From Pseudopyrenochaeta lycopersici (Eukaryota > Ascomycota > Dothideomycetes > Pleosporales > Pseudopyrenochaetaceae), in the NCBI GenBank assembly GCA_003313425.1, contig NHZP01000001.1, positions 1,426,001 through 1,490,000 on the forward strand: a DNA stretch of 64,000 nucleotides, given 5' to 3'. The notes under the pieces were generated by a model, which saw nothing but the letters and a program-made list of their open reading frames with translations, ran no database searches and was not told the DNA's origin. Positions 43,990 to 55,350 of the stretch are shown here, one piece after another. The translations under genes and the position numbers were made by a program. The stretch's first letter is position 1. Every line of letters starts with the position of its first letter.

Positions 43990-45078
43990 TCACTTCCATC
44001 GTGACGCCATCTCTTCGAAAAGATCGGCCCTAAACTCTGGTAGCTCATCCATAGACTCAAACACCATGGCCATTGTCCTTTTTGTTCCGTTGATGAATGC
44101 TTCTACATGGCCTGCACACAGCTGAATGGCGACCCGTCTCAAGTCATTTGCGTCAGACCTTCGACCAGGCGCGTACATCTCGCGGATGGCCTGTAGAAGT
44201 TGTTCTTCGTTTCCCTCGAACATCAAAACCATAGCAGCAAGTTCTTCAAACTTCTCAAGAGCGATACGCTTGAGTCCCGCGATGCCGTACCGCTCTGCAA
44301 GCATGAAAACGGCCACATGAGAGCTGAGCGTAATGGCTTCAGGTACCGCGGCGTCTGAACCTGCTAACCGCTCTGTGTAGTCAAGCTGGTAGCAGTATTG
44401 CATCATTGCAGCAACCGCATCTGGGTCATCTGCGCTAAGATCTATAACACCCTTTGCTGATTTCTGGAATTTGTCAATGAAATGTTCCAGTAGCCGCAGC
44501 GATTGAAAACTTACAGGAGATATAACCACAGCACACACTTTCTCAAACCATCGTGAGTGATAGCACATGATTACACGATCCACATGATATACGTCGTTCC
44601 TGCATCTCACCACTAAATCTGAGCATTGCCAGTCTGTGGCCGGCTTAGGCGATGTTTCTTCTTCAACTTGCACAGGCGTCACGATGGGTGCAGATGTCGG
44701 CAGTGGCTCACTACGCCGATGAGATTCATGTGGCTGGGCCTTTTGAAGCTTTTTCTGAAACCGTCTTGGTAGATATAGCGAACTGCCAGAGAACGTCTTA
44801 CGATGCTGCGTTCGCTGTTTGGGGCTAGAGGGAGCAACAGACGATGCGGCTGTTGATGTTGAAGTGATGGAGCTAGTAGATGATGTTCGATAAAGATTAA
44901 CTGAGGAGATCTCTGAAGACGTAGTTGAGAGTCTCGATATTGAGTCGGTACGGCCTTGACTGGTGCGTTTTGTCGGATAGATTGAGGAATCGAACCTGAC
45001 TATATGAGCATCTGAAGCAAAGCGAGAAGGCCCAGTTCCTTACGCGTTCCGCGAAACGAACATTGGCGTTACAAACAT
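43990..45078 (-). CDS. BTB/POZ-domain protein 2
   Basis: Exons 45044-45078, 44515-44995 and 43990-44463 (introns 48 and 51 nt) give 329 residues. The second intron is a multiple of three and stop-free, so it is easy to miss. It is supported by GTAAGT and TTCCAG and by restoring the BTB core: CSDLVVRCRNDVYHVDRVIMCYHSRWFEKVC before it and KGVIDLSADDPDAVAAMMQYCYQLDY after it. The tiny first exon (MFVTPMFVSRNA) is proposed because no ATG occurs in the long Ser/Thr-rich open frame upstream of the BTB domain and a GTAAGG/GTCAG pair joins in frame. The C-terminal helices (HVAVFMLAERYGIAGLKRIALEKFEE) are typical of Pezizomycotina BTB proteins. Confidence 0.75.
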
Positions 45079-47608
45079 CTTGACGACTGTGCGCTGACAC
45101 GGTACAGTCCGTTGATTGTGGGGAGTGCACTTGTGCAAATAGATTCTAAATATTGTCTGAGGAACCCACGTCGTGTCTTCTTCGAATGGACTACATGAAA
45201 AGAAATCGCGCAAACCAGGCGAACGCACTCGAAAAATGCCATCGTATATACATAAACACGCACACCCACAGCTCCCAAACATCCAGATGTCGAGCTAAAG
45301 AGCAAGGGAAAACCTCACCTAGCTTCCGGCACTGGAGGGTGCGAGCATCGCATTCCCAGATGAAGTACCTTGCGCTGGCCAATGGCCGCCGTTTGATTGA
45401 TTGCACTTGGCAGCATATGATCCCGGGTCAAGTCTTATCGATAGTGTTTAATACCGAGTCGTAGAAGGAGAAGAGCCGGTAGCCCCGAGGTTTGGGGAAC
45501 ATTGTGGGGTAGCTTCCATTTCGAGTTCGAGAAGGCCGTCAGCATGTCACGCGGATAGACTGATATGGTGGCTTCTTGACGCGACTGTTTCAAGAAGATA
45601 TGCGTTCTGCTTTTCGGCTGTAGCGTGTGGTGGAAATGCCTGAGAAGTATGCAGCGCACCTGCTTAGCGTGGTGGCAACCTCGCTATGTAGGCTAACAGT
45701 GAACGTGTCCAAAGACATTAATCTGTAGCTATCTGTTATCCGCGGACTGACTGACCGCACATCATGTCCATAAGTCCCATTCTACGCATGCCAGTCTATC
45801 CTTAATTCGGAAATAAAAGCTGCAGACCTGACGTAGACCTGCCTTGAGACATTTGTTGCGCCTGTGCGGGCCCCACGCACTCGGCCATAGGAGTCTGATC
45901 GGGCTCAGTGGAACGGTCCATGCGTTTAGTACAGCAAATTCTGAGGCAGAGTTGGACCTGCTACCTGGAATGGCTCCGGACCATTATCACACTTTCAGCA
46001 ACAAAGCCTAGCTATCGACGAACAAAGCCCGCATGCCGGAGGCCTCTCACTAAGTTTAGTTTGGATCATGTTTGAAGCCGCTTCAGGAAGGTCTCTAAGA
46101 AGGAAGTCGTGATACCAAGATTGCGCTACAACAAGGGTCTCCAGAGTCCGATGATTTGCGGAAAGTCCGAAAGACTTTGGCGCTTGTTGCGGAAAGGATA
46201 GGAGCGGATATTCACCATTGTCTTCACGAACACGCAGCCAACGGAAACCAATATCCACATTGAAGTCTGTTGTATCTTGAAGCACCATCTCAGGGTCGCA
46301 ATTGTGCGTGTAAAGGGTATTGGCGAGTCAGTATCAGCATCTGCAGCCGACTTGGATGTGCGAGCGTTGCAAGATCAGCGATATGATTCTCAAAGAGCCA
46401 CGAAGCCAACCGAAAATTCCATTGACTTCTGCCACATGCTTGAAATTCATACATAAGGTGAATGCAAAGACTTGGTAGAACGTCAGCGTTCACAATACTC
46501 TTTGGTCAATCAGCGAGTACATCTTATCATCCCGTACCCGATTTGACCACAATTGATGCGTTCCACAATGGCAGTGGTACTGTAACCAAGGAGTTTTCAG
46601 TTGTAAACGGCATCACATGTTCTGGCTCATGCTCGACTCACCTCAGCTTGAAAATTTAACGACTTTAACGTCGGTTTTATTTTCTTAGAATGCCCTTTGT
46701 GAGTTCAAATTTAGGATCGATTTGGATTCACTGCTCTCGGTGTCGCCTTTGGATGTTCCGCACATCTGAGTGTCTTGGATATTATGATTGTTAGAAACCA
46801 AACGTATTCTCTGTAAGTTTATATTTGGCCTACACATCAGCCCCTAAGCAATTGCTGCGTGGTGTCGTTGTCGTCTGCAAATTGGAGCAGTCGACTTGAG
46901 GATTCGAGTAAAGTAGGAGACTGGAGATACTCCTTTCTAACAGTGAGAGGAGACTGTTTTACGCCTCTAGTATCCTCTTCATCTGAAAAGCGTGGTAAAG
47001 TGCGCACTGGTAGCATTGAGCTGAAATACATTTCTATCCTTCACTGGAATGTTCATGGTCTATTTCGACGATGAATAGTTCAATAACACCAATGGGAACG
47101 CCACTTGGTGCTGTAGAAGACGCTTCCATGGAACTGGGATACGATACGCTCCTCAATCTTAGGGTTTTGGTTCAAATGCAATCCTCCCAGTCCGCCATGA
47201 GGCTTCTATCAAGCATCAGACTGACTGGTGCAGCTGGGTGGAGTTGTGCAGCACGTTTATACTTGTGAGGCCGTTGATGAAGCAGAACACAAAGGCTCAA
47301 AATCCTCAGGGAGGAATAAACCTCGTTCACTCTGCTATGATTCAAGATACACTCGATTGGACGATCAGCTTCCAGTACGCGAATAAGGTCTTCCTCCCCT
47401 ACACGGCCCCTGCCCGTGCTATACAGCACTGTTTTTAAACGCTTAAAACCCTTGCAACAATACCACAAGGAGGCTTAACGTATAAACGCTTGTTAGGAAG
47501 CAGCATCGTCTGGTGTGATATGTATCTTTTGCCAACAGCATGTACGCTTACATCAAGCATAAGTTATGGTTGATACACTATTATGTCCTAAATTAAATTA
47601 ATCTTCAA
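45079..47608. other. 2.5-kb gap with possible decayed coding fragments
   Basis: No intact gene. Two adjoining minus-strand fragments at 46290-46493 (VLPSLCIHLMYEFQACG, FENHIADLATLAHPSRLQMLIL) and 45995-46288 (VDIGFRWLRVREDNGEYPLLSF) have protein-like character and lie in different frames with stops between them. They could be a decayed F-box/LRR-like gene or an unresolved two-exon gene. The rest shows nothing. Confidence 0.3.
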
Positions 47609-50396
47609 TTAAGACGCGGTAGCTACTTCAAGTAGTTTAGCAATTGCTTCGTTCTTTCGTTGAGCTGCCCAGTGCAGGGCTGTCTTCCCATCATTGTCTT
47701 CCGCCTCAATGTCCGCTCCTGCATCAAGTAGCACCTGCACCACTGATTCGTTTTTTCGCTGAGCTGCCCAGTGCAGCGCTGTCTGCCCATAGCTGTCTTT
47801 AGCTTCAATGTTTGCTCCTCTATGCACTAGTACTTGTACTACTCTTTGGCTTTCTTCCTTAGCTGCGTAGTGCAGCGCTGTCTTCCCATAGCTGTCTTTC
47901 GCTTCAATGTCTGCTCCTCTATCAATTAAGACCTGTACTACTGTTTCGCCTTTTTCCTGAGCTGCCAAGTGCAGCGCTGTCCTCCCATAGAGGTCCCTTG
48001 CCTCAATTTCTGCTCCTCTATCAAGTAGCGCCTGCATCGCTACTTTACTTTCTTCCATAGCTGCACAGTGAAGCGCTGTCTTGACATCAAGATCCGCCGC
48101 CTCAATGTCTGCTCCTGCATTGAGTAGCACTTGCACTACTGCTTCATTCTCTCGCACAGCTGCCCAGTGTAGCGCTGTCTTCCCATCAACGTCTTCCGCC
48201 TCAATGTCTGCTCCTGCATTAATTAACACCTGCACTACTAATTCGTCCTCTTGCTGGGCTGCCCAGTGTAACGATCTCATCCGAAAAATACTTTCAGCCT
48301 CAATGTTTGCTCCTCTATCAACTAGGGCCCGTACTACTGCTCCTTTCTTTTCCCGAGTTGCGTGGTGCAGCGCTGTCATCCTAGAACGGTCTTCCGCCTC
48401 AATGTCCGCTCCTGCATTAACCAATACCTGCACTACTGCTTCATTCCCTCGCCCAGCTGCCCAGTGCAGCGGTGTCTTCCCATCAATGTCTTCCGCCTCA
48501 ATGCCCGCTCCTGCATCAACCAATACCTGCACTACTGCTTCATTCCTTCGCCCAGCTGCCCAGTGCAGCGCTGTCTTTCCATAACTGTCTTTCTCGTCGA
48601 CACCCTCGTTGACCCAACGACTCCAACATTTCTCATGAAGTACTGCCCTTAGCCATGGAATAATCTCCAAGCAGCAAAGAATATGTAGTAATGGCCAACG
48701 TGAAGGTAAGCTTGATACCTGTACTTGTGTGTATGTCGTCCACCAGTGTTGTCGCAAAGGAGAATCTTTTCGGAGGAAGGCTTCAGCAGAGTCAAAGAGC
48801 TCATCTGCTAGTTGTAAACAGCTACTTGCATGCTTGGGCCAGTGGAACACTGCATACCGCAACAGAGGAGGTTCTTGAGGGTGGGGTGTAGCGTACGGAT
48901 TTAGAGGCGAACGCTGCAGACTGCTTTTTATAACACACGCGAGAGACGTTCGTGCTAGCCCAAGATGGGCCTCCTCTAGTTTGATGCGAAATGCCTCCAG
49001 TTCCGGGACACTATCTGGCTCTCGGCGTAACAGGTAGTCTCGCGCTGATTGGTGGACAAGACTAACGTGTTGTCCTTGCATCTTTAAGAGAGGCCCGCAT
49101 AACGCAATCTCATCAAGTATTGCTCGCTCCAGAGTGACTAGGGGGGAACAGGGTTGGAGGCCAATTGCAGCTGCTAGCTGTTGCAGATCTAGTGGGCGCA
49201 GAGCCAGCGTCACCCAATGTAAAATCGCTGAGCTTGTTTTCCTATGCCTCGCCGGAATTTGTATCAGCATACGACTGTATATCGCCGGTAGGCCGCTTGG
49301 AAGACTGTTCAGGGCGTCAAGCACTTCGGAAAGTGTGCGCATCTGTAATAGCTCGTGCATAGCGAAGCCCACCCACAGGAATGTCCCCTCAGTACGAGTA
49401 AGTAAAGTAGTCTGCACAGCTGACTTGACCTTGTCGTCAAACCCTTCTATACTTGCAAGCTCACTAACACGCACCGAGATGAACTGCTCAATATCACTGG
49501 CCACTTTGTTATTGTTGTCCGGATCCAGTCTTATTCTCGGGCATCCTTGCAAACCAGGTATGTCGCGGCTGACGACTGCTAGTCTAAATGCTGTAGTGGC
49601 GGACGATGGGCTTGTGGGAGAGAGTAGTCCAACAATCCTTGGCACTAGAGCTTTTATTGTATTTTCGTCGCATTCGTCAAGGCCATCAAGCACACAGAAC
49701 ATCGTTCCAAGCTCTTTATCTCCGACAAGTTTGCTGAACACGATCCACAGCGCTTCTAAAGATGAGAGAGTCTGCTGCCCCCTTTCGGGCGGTTCAAAGA
49801 ACGGCAATGCATGCTTAACAAGCTGTGGCCGTTTAGTGATAATCTGGTAGACAAGACTCCGAAGAACGACTACAGCCGTGTTACGCTTCTCATCTTGATG
49901 ACTGCAGAAGTAGTATACTAGTTGTGCGTCTTGCGTGCTAGACATCTGTCGCTCAAGTTCCTCAGTCAGGAAGACTGCCATCATCGTTTTGCCCTGACCC
50001 GGACCTCCAGATATCCACAGCAAGCGACTTACCGAAGTAGATAACTGGCGGTTATGAAAATCAGGGCTGAGGGCTAGAATCCATTCACTGTAGTTTTTGT
50101 TGTGTGTGATCCACTCGCAGGTGCCAGCTACTCTCGTGCCCTTTGCGCTAATCAGGACCTCTCGGTCAACGCAAGGATCAGTGAGGAAGAGGGCATTACG
50201 ACAAGCGTTGGCTGCTTGTTCGGAGGCTTCTGTCAAACACTCAAGTTAGCTACCGAAAGCAGAGGTGTTTGAAGAGCAAAGAGAGCTTGCCAGACGCACT
50301 TTGGGATTCATCAGTACTACTGAAGTGGCAGTTCTCGAAATTGCCTACATAGGCTCGAGAGCCCTGTTGTGCGGACACCTGGCCGATGCGTTGCAT
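47609..50396 (-). CDS. NACHT-ankyrin NLR receptor with N-terminal HET-s-type amyloid-like motif
   Basis: Exons 50300-50396 and 47609-50229 with a 70-nt intron (GTGCGT donor, GCTAAC branch, GACAG acceptor) give 905 residues. The second exon alone has no ATG start. The first exon supplies MQRIGQVSAQQGSRAYVG and FENCHFSSTDESQ, then the frame continues KASEQAANACRNALFLTDP. The NACHT domain has Walker A WISGGPGQGKT (about 105-115) and Walker B MFCVLDGLDECDEN (about 215-228). The C-terminus has ten 33-residue ankyrin repeats (DGKTALHWAA...NAGADIEAED). Residues 4-22 match both C-terminal motifs of the neighbouring HeLo-like protein (51177-52131). By analogy with NWD2/HET-S this is the receptor that would seed amyloid folding of that effector. 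Confidence 0.88.
47615..48595 (-). repeat. Ten ankyrin repeats of 33 residues (99-bp period)
   Basis: The 3' end of the NACHT-ankyrin gene. Consensus units read EAEDxDGKTALHWAAxxxNEAVVQVL-(V/I/L)-x-(A/R)-GADI. Copies are clearly related but more diverged than the array at 4614-5945, with several damaged consensus positions (for example EDRSRMTALHHATREKKG and ESIFRMRSLHWAAQQED). Confidence 0.85.
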
Positions 50397-51176
50397 GCTG
50401 GCATGGACCGGCCGTTAGGTGGACATACTAGGCGCGGGGAATTCTGCGTTATTTCAGTGCTCCCATACTCTATGGAATCTTTTCCTCGCCAGTTGAGCTT
50501 TGCGTGTCGCGAAAGATTACGGGTTGCTAAAAGGCCTACAGCTGAGCTGAGGCTTTGAGCCGTCGGCGCATCCGTCTGAAAGTAGGCCACAAGGCTGAAT
50601 TACTTCGTACTGTATGTAGCTCAATAGTGGGGACTTGCTACTTCGGGGTGATGGCTTACATCACATGGTTCTGCCGCTTCGCAACTGGAAAAGTCATGTT
50701 CCTAAACCGCATTCGATCTCTTAGGCGGCCAACCTCCCGCCTCTATTTCTTTACTTTAGTTGTGTTCCATTATAATTGCTGAGTTCGCTTGGAGAACTGA
50801 AGCATAGTTAAATGGACGCCAAGTGCAAAGCCACATGAGGGGCAGTCAAAATAGACGCTGCGGGACGACCAAGTACAGTCTGGTCACCTAGCTGACTTGG
50901 GCGGTTCAGCCTTGCGCCTCGCGTCCAGATACATCCCTCACCTATAGAAAGTAATCGTACACTATAGTTACAATAATTAAGCTGCACAATTTAGGGTTTT
51001 AGTACGGGATGCTCGTGCAGTCGTGCTTAGAGGATATTTTGCTCTACTACTGTGATCTAGATGTTGGTCTATAGAGATTGCTCGTTGCACTCGATCAGCC
51101 CAGCCAGCTCACTTCTTTCCACTTAAGTGGATTGCGGATGAGAACGACATAAATAAGTAACAACTACTCCTATAAA
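50397..51176. other. Intergenic between effector and receptor genes
   Basis: 780 bp separating the co-directional HeLo-like gene and the NLR gene; it contains the NLR promoter. No other coding sequence is supported. Confidence 0.5.
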
Positions 51177-52131
51177 TTATAAATCCCTCATGCTCAAGTT
51201 GCCCTGAAACACACCCACAACAGCAGTGGAACCTCGTTCAGTCCTCACCTCTCCAATCCGCTGATTAATCTTACCCACCACGCTCTCTGGTAGCCCTACT
51301 ACAGCTTTGGAATCATCTGAGGTTATAACCTTGCCAATTTCTTGACCGCTCCGTCTTGACCGTACTTGCGAGAACACCACTCCACAATAGATTTGATCGG
51401 CCTCGAGTAAGCGTGCCTGCTCTTCGATTTCTTTGATGGCCAGAGTACGCTGAGCACCTTCGTCGTCGTCTTCTTCCTCTTCTACATCTTCTAGGAGGCT
51501 CTGTTTGCGTTCCTGAGCATCGCTTTGCTGCTTCTTAGTGAGATCAAGGTGCTCCTGGATTTTAATCTCAAGTGTGTGCAACCGCTTCTTCACCATTTCG
51601 CGATCATCATCGGATATCTTCTCAGAACGTAATTGTACCATTCTATTATAATTAGCGCCTGCTGCTTGAGGTGCCATGGAGGACTCATCACAGTTGGGTG
51701 CTCGTAACGGAAAACTGCACAGTAGCCTCGCACGATTGCAGTTGCGTCTTGAACGTACAAATCCTTTCTTTGTTCCACAGACCAACGGAGAGACGATCTC
51801 TGAGGGAAAGCTTTGCAGAGCTTGAGTGCTTCGTCCACTGCTTTAGTTTCTTGTTAAACTTGTCGCAGGCGTCACCACATTTGTTAACTGCTTCTGCAAC
51901 GCCTGATTTTTTCAAGTCCTCTTTAGCTGCGTTTGAAATCGCTTCATCCGAGATACTGAGCTGCTCAAGTGCAGCCAGCGGACGCTGTATGTTTACCAAG
52001 CATGAATCAACATCAGTTAAGATGTCCTTGGCGTCGGTAAGACCTTCGATGAGGCTATGAAGCTGGACAATGCTGTTTAGGGCGACCCCAGTGATTCCGA
52101 TAGCACCAGCTGTGATACTGAAAGGATCCAT
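51177..52131 (-). CDS. HeLo-like-domain cell-death effector with two C-terminal amyloid-like motifs
   Basis: Exons 51692-52131 and 51177-51642 with a 49-nt intron give 301 residues. The N-terminus MDPFSITAGAIGITGVALNS and helices to about residue 145 fit the fungal N-terminal domain of STAND proteins (HeLo-like/SesA type), related to the membrane-permeabilising HeLo domain of HET-S. A charged coiled-coil region follows (MVKKRLHTLEIKIQEHLDLT, an acidic EEEEDDDEG stretch, then IKEIEEQARLLEADQ). The C-terminus holds two pseudo-repeats: IGKVITSDDSKAVVGLPES (249-267) and IGEVRTERGSTAVVGVFQGN (276-295). HET-S likewise has two such repeats and is activated by an NLR carrying one. There is no signal peptide. 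Function is inferred from architecture and neighbour. Confidence 0.85.
51198..51338 (-). other. Paired HRAM-like amyloid pseudo-repeats (r1, r2)
   Basis: r1 lies at about 51285-51338 and r2 at 51198-51257, 27 residues apart start to start. Both follow I-G-x-V-x-T-x-x-[DG]-S-x-A-V-V-G. The third copy (r0, IGQVSAQQGSRAYVG) is at 50331-50387 in the NLR gene. Confidence 0.75.
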
Positions 52132-53592
52132 AATATCTATCCTTTAGCATGAGCTTAGGATCGTCTCAGGTGATGTTTCTTGCAAAGGCGATTAGACGAA
52201 GAAAGTGTTGTTGGTTTTAAGTTTTTTTCGTTATGAGAAGGAAACAGGGAAGTGTGCGGGCAGTGATTTGTACCTGAACTGAACTGGATGAGGAGGCTGG
52301 TTGCCTGCACACGCATGCACTGAATACGCCTCTAGAGTGCTTCAGCTGCAGCTGTGGGCACAGATTCTGGGTACGAAAAACGCCTTGCACGCCGATAGGT
52401 AGGGCTATGAAAACACTGCCACAACCGCTACTTCCAGCCGCATGACAACTCATACATACCACGGAAATTGTATACGCATGCCAATGTGTTGCTTTATCTT
52501 GGCAAACTCTTGTATTTTACCGCGCGCAAGTTATCAAAACCATTTCCCGTGACTTGTAGAGCTGCTTTTCCGGCATCATTGCACCACAACCGGGGGACGT
52601 GCGCAACCCATGCAAAATGTACGATACAGCTACAGTTTATACCCAGAACATGCTGAATTAAGGAGGCGTGGTAGATAAAAGTATTTTGTGAGTGTAACAT
52701 GGAAAGTCCTATATCTGCGACTAATGTCCATCCGCCTTAATTGGACAAGAGCAGCTCTACAGGCATTTACCAAGCGGTGTGAGCATTGAGCTGGAGCTGG
52801 AGCTTTGATGAATGCCTTCTATTATTATGCTAAAAAAAATGGACCAGAACCTGGCAGAGCGTTTGCGGAATGTCCAATCAGGATCTCCAAGAACGATGAG
52901 GCTCAATCGATCTCCTAAGATCTCGGGCGGCATGGAGAGTCGATCGCTCGTAACTTTTCACTAGTTCCAGTCCGCGTGGCGAACTACAACGTGGCATCAG
53001 TATCTTGAGGCCAGGAAAAATCGGTCATGGGGACATGGCAATTGTTTAGGTTTCTCAATTTCCCATGCGGCAAAGGCGTCGTGATGTCAGTGTACCAAAC
53101 AAAAGGTCCGATGAGCGCGATCGCCTGAGGAGCGTGACTTCATACCCTGAAGGTACAAGGCTGTTGTCAGGCGATATCCTGTGCCCTCTTTTCCGGCTCC
53201 TCTCATTGGTAATAGAAAGCTTCTAGGTGTTGCTGACAATTATGCTGTGGAAGGGATGCGGCATGCACTTGTGGGCGATGAGCCAATCACACGGACGCCG
53301 TTGTCGTTGCCGATGGAAGGGAGAAGTATCATCGATTCATCGGCATCCACTTATTGATGTGCATTTGCCGATTTACACTTAGCAATAATGAGAGGTCTAG
53401 TCCCGACATGCGTAAGCCATGTTGCAGGTTAGCAAGCGGCCTCTCTAAGCGTCATCGAGCATGTCCTACGGGACGCGATAATGATAGGCTCGAAGAAGAA
53501 AAACCGCTACGGCAGCGTCACGAAGAGGCGTTGTTCAAGATAGTATAAGAAGTCGATTCCATAACTCCTAAAGGCTTTGAATTTAAGAATCC
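52132..53592. other. Intergenic, divergent promoter of effector and catalase
   Basis: About 1.46 kb with no supported gene. It separates the divergently transcribed HeLo-like gene and catalase. Short frames on both strands lack coding character. Confidence 0.45.
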
Positions 53593-55350
53593 ATGCAGCA
53601 AATTGTCCAAACTTTGTTACCCAATATGACCAATATGAACCGGAACGAGCAGCCTAATGGCTCTAATACCGCGCATGCTGCTGACGGCAAGAAGAACGGC
53701 GACCTGTATCGCAACTACGTCGACGACCGCAATTCGAAGTCAGGAGATGTTGTTTACACTACGTCAAATGGTGCCCCATACCCACACCCATACGAAGCCC
53801 AACGTGCAGGCGAGAATGGTCCGCTGCTACTGCAGGACTTCCACCTCGTTGACCTACTATCACACTTCGACCGCGAGAGGATACCCGAGCGAGTTGTTCA
53901 CGCAAAAGGTGCTGGTGCACACGGATATTACAAGACGACCGATTCGTTAGAAGATCTCTGTATTGCAGATATCTTCAAGGAGGGCAAGACATGCCCAGTC
54001 TCAGTCCGATTTTCCACTGTCGGTGGCGAGTCTGGCTCCCATGACTGTGCACGCGACCCACGAGGATTTTCTGTCAAGTTTAGAACCGATGAGGGCAATT
54101 GGGATGTTGTCGCCAACAATACTCCTGTGTTCTTCTTGCGTGATCCCGCGAAGTTCCCGCACTTTATCCACACTCAGAAGCGCCATCCTGCAACACATCT
54201 TACCCACGCTGACGACTCGACAATCTTCTGGGACTATGCCTCGCAAAACCCAGAGTCTGTGCATCAATTCATGGTCCTCTTTGGCGATCGAGGCATCCCA
54301 GATGGCTACCGCAAGATGCACGGCTACCATGGTCACACTCACAAGCTTGTGAATAAAAATGGCGACTGGGTATATACTCAAATTCACATGAAGTCGAAGC
54401 AAGGCACCGCCTTCATTACACAAGAAGACTCGCACAATTATAGTCCGGACTATTCCACGAAGGATCTCTACGAAGCGATCGAAAAGGGCGACTTCCCCGG
54501 TTGGGATCTTATGGTGCAGACGATGACCGCCAAGGAGGCAGAGGAGCTGTGGGAGAAGCAGAAGATTAACGTATTCGACTTAACACACGTGTGGCCTCAA
54601 GGCCAGTTCCCGCTCCGCAAGGTTGGAGAATTCTTCTTGAACGAGAACGTTCAGAACTACTTCGCCGAGATTGAGCAGGTTGCATTCAATCCTGCACATC
54701 TTGTGCCTGGCATCGAGCCATCTGCAGACCCTGTGCTTCAGTCCCGTCTCTTCTCGTACCCGGACACCCATCGCCACCGACTCGGGGCCAACTACCAGCA
54801 GCTGCCGGTCAACGCTCCACGAGTGCCATATCGATTTGGCAACTTCCAGCGAGATGGCAACATGGCTTTCTACAACCAGGGCTCGCGACCCAATTACCTT
54901 TCATCAATTGAGCCCATCTCTTTCCGCGACCGTTCTGTGAACCTCGACAAGACCCATGGCCACTTCACGAGTGATGCGGTTGCGTTCCTGTCTGAGATTC
55001 GACCTGAGGATTTCAATGCGCCTCGCGCACTCTGGGAGAAGGTATTCGATGAGCCCGCCAGGGAGCGATTCATCTCCAACATTAGCGGTCACATGGAGAA
55101 GTGCACAGAAAAGGAGATCATCAAGCGCCAGATTGGTATCTTCCGGGAAGTGTCTGAGGATCTTGCCACGCGTTTGGAGAAGGCCACTGGAGTAAAGGGT
55201 TACCCGGGTATTGCTGAGATGCGATTCAATGGTTCGCACAATGGCATGGCGAAAGACGCGAAGCTAAGGGGTGCAAATGGAGTACAGTCGCGGAACGAGG
55301 CTAATGGTGCGCCAAAGGCAGGCTCACATGACGCTCTACAGGGAAATTAA
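53593..55350 (+). CDS. Catalase, small-subunit clade
   Basis: A single exon encodes 585 residues and the haem-catalase core is complete: catalytic H103 in ERVVHAKGAGAHGYY, N176 in VVANNTPVFFLRDP, and proximal haem ligand Y389 in RLFSYPDTHRHRLGANY. NADPH-binding-type and wrapping regions are conserved through LSSIEPISFRDRSVN. The length fits small-subunit (clade 3) fungal catalases; large-subunit enzymes exceed 700 residues and have a signal peptide, absent here. The enzyme dismutates hydrogen peroxide in cytosol or peroxisome; the C-terminus (LQGN) is not a PTS1. ATGs at codons 12 and 15 are alternative starts, and the first ten residues are not conserved. Divergent from the HeLo-like gene. 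Confidence 0.95.
   Translation: MQQIVQTLLPNMTNMNRNEQPNGSNTAHAADGKKNGDLYRNYVDDRNSKSGDVVYTTSNGAPYPHPYEAQRAGENGPLLLQDFHLVDLLSHFDRERIPERVVHAKGAGAHGYYKTTDSLEDLCIADIFKEGKTCPVSVRFSTVGGESGSHDCARDPRGFSVKFRTDEGNWDVVANNTPVFFLRDPAKFPHFIHTQKRHPATHLTHADDSTIFWDYASQNPESVHQFMVLFGDRGIPDGYRKMHGYHGHTHKLVNKNGDWVYTQIHMKSKQGTAFITQEDSHNYSPDYSTKDLYEAIEKGDFPGWDLMVQTMTAKEAEELWEKQKINVFDLTHVWPQGQFPLRKVGEFFLNENVQNYFAEIEQVAFNPAHLVPGIEPSADPVLQSRLFSYPDTHRHRLGANYQQLPVNAPRVPYRFGNFQRDGNMAFYNQGSRPNYLSSIEPISFRDRSVNLDKTHGHFTSDAVAFLSEIRPEDFNAPRALWEKVFDEPARERFISNISGHMEKCTEKEIIKRQIGIFREVSEDLATRLEKATGVKGYPGIAEMRFNGSHNGMAKDAKLRGANGVQSRNEANGAPKAGSHDALQGN

Noticed and set aside
48081..48584. A Ser/Ala/Thr-rich plus-strand repeat protein
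   Set aside because: Exactly antisense to the ankyrin array of the NACHT-ankyrin gene, with inherited periodicity.
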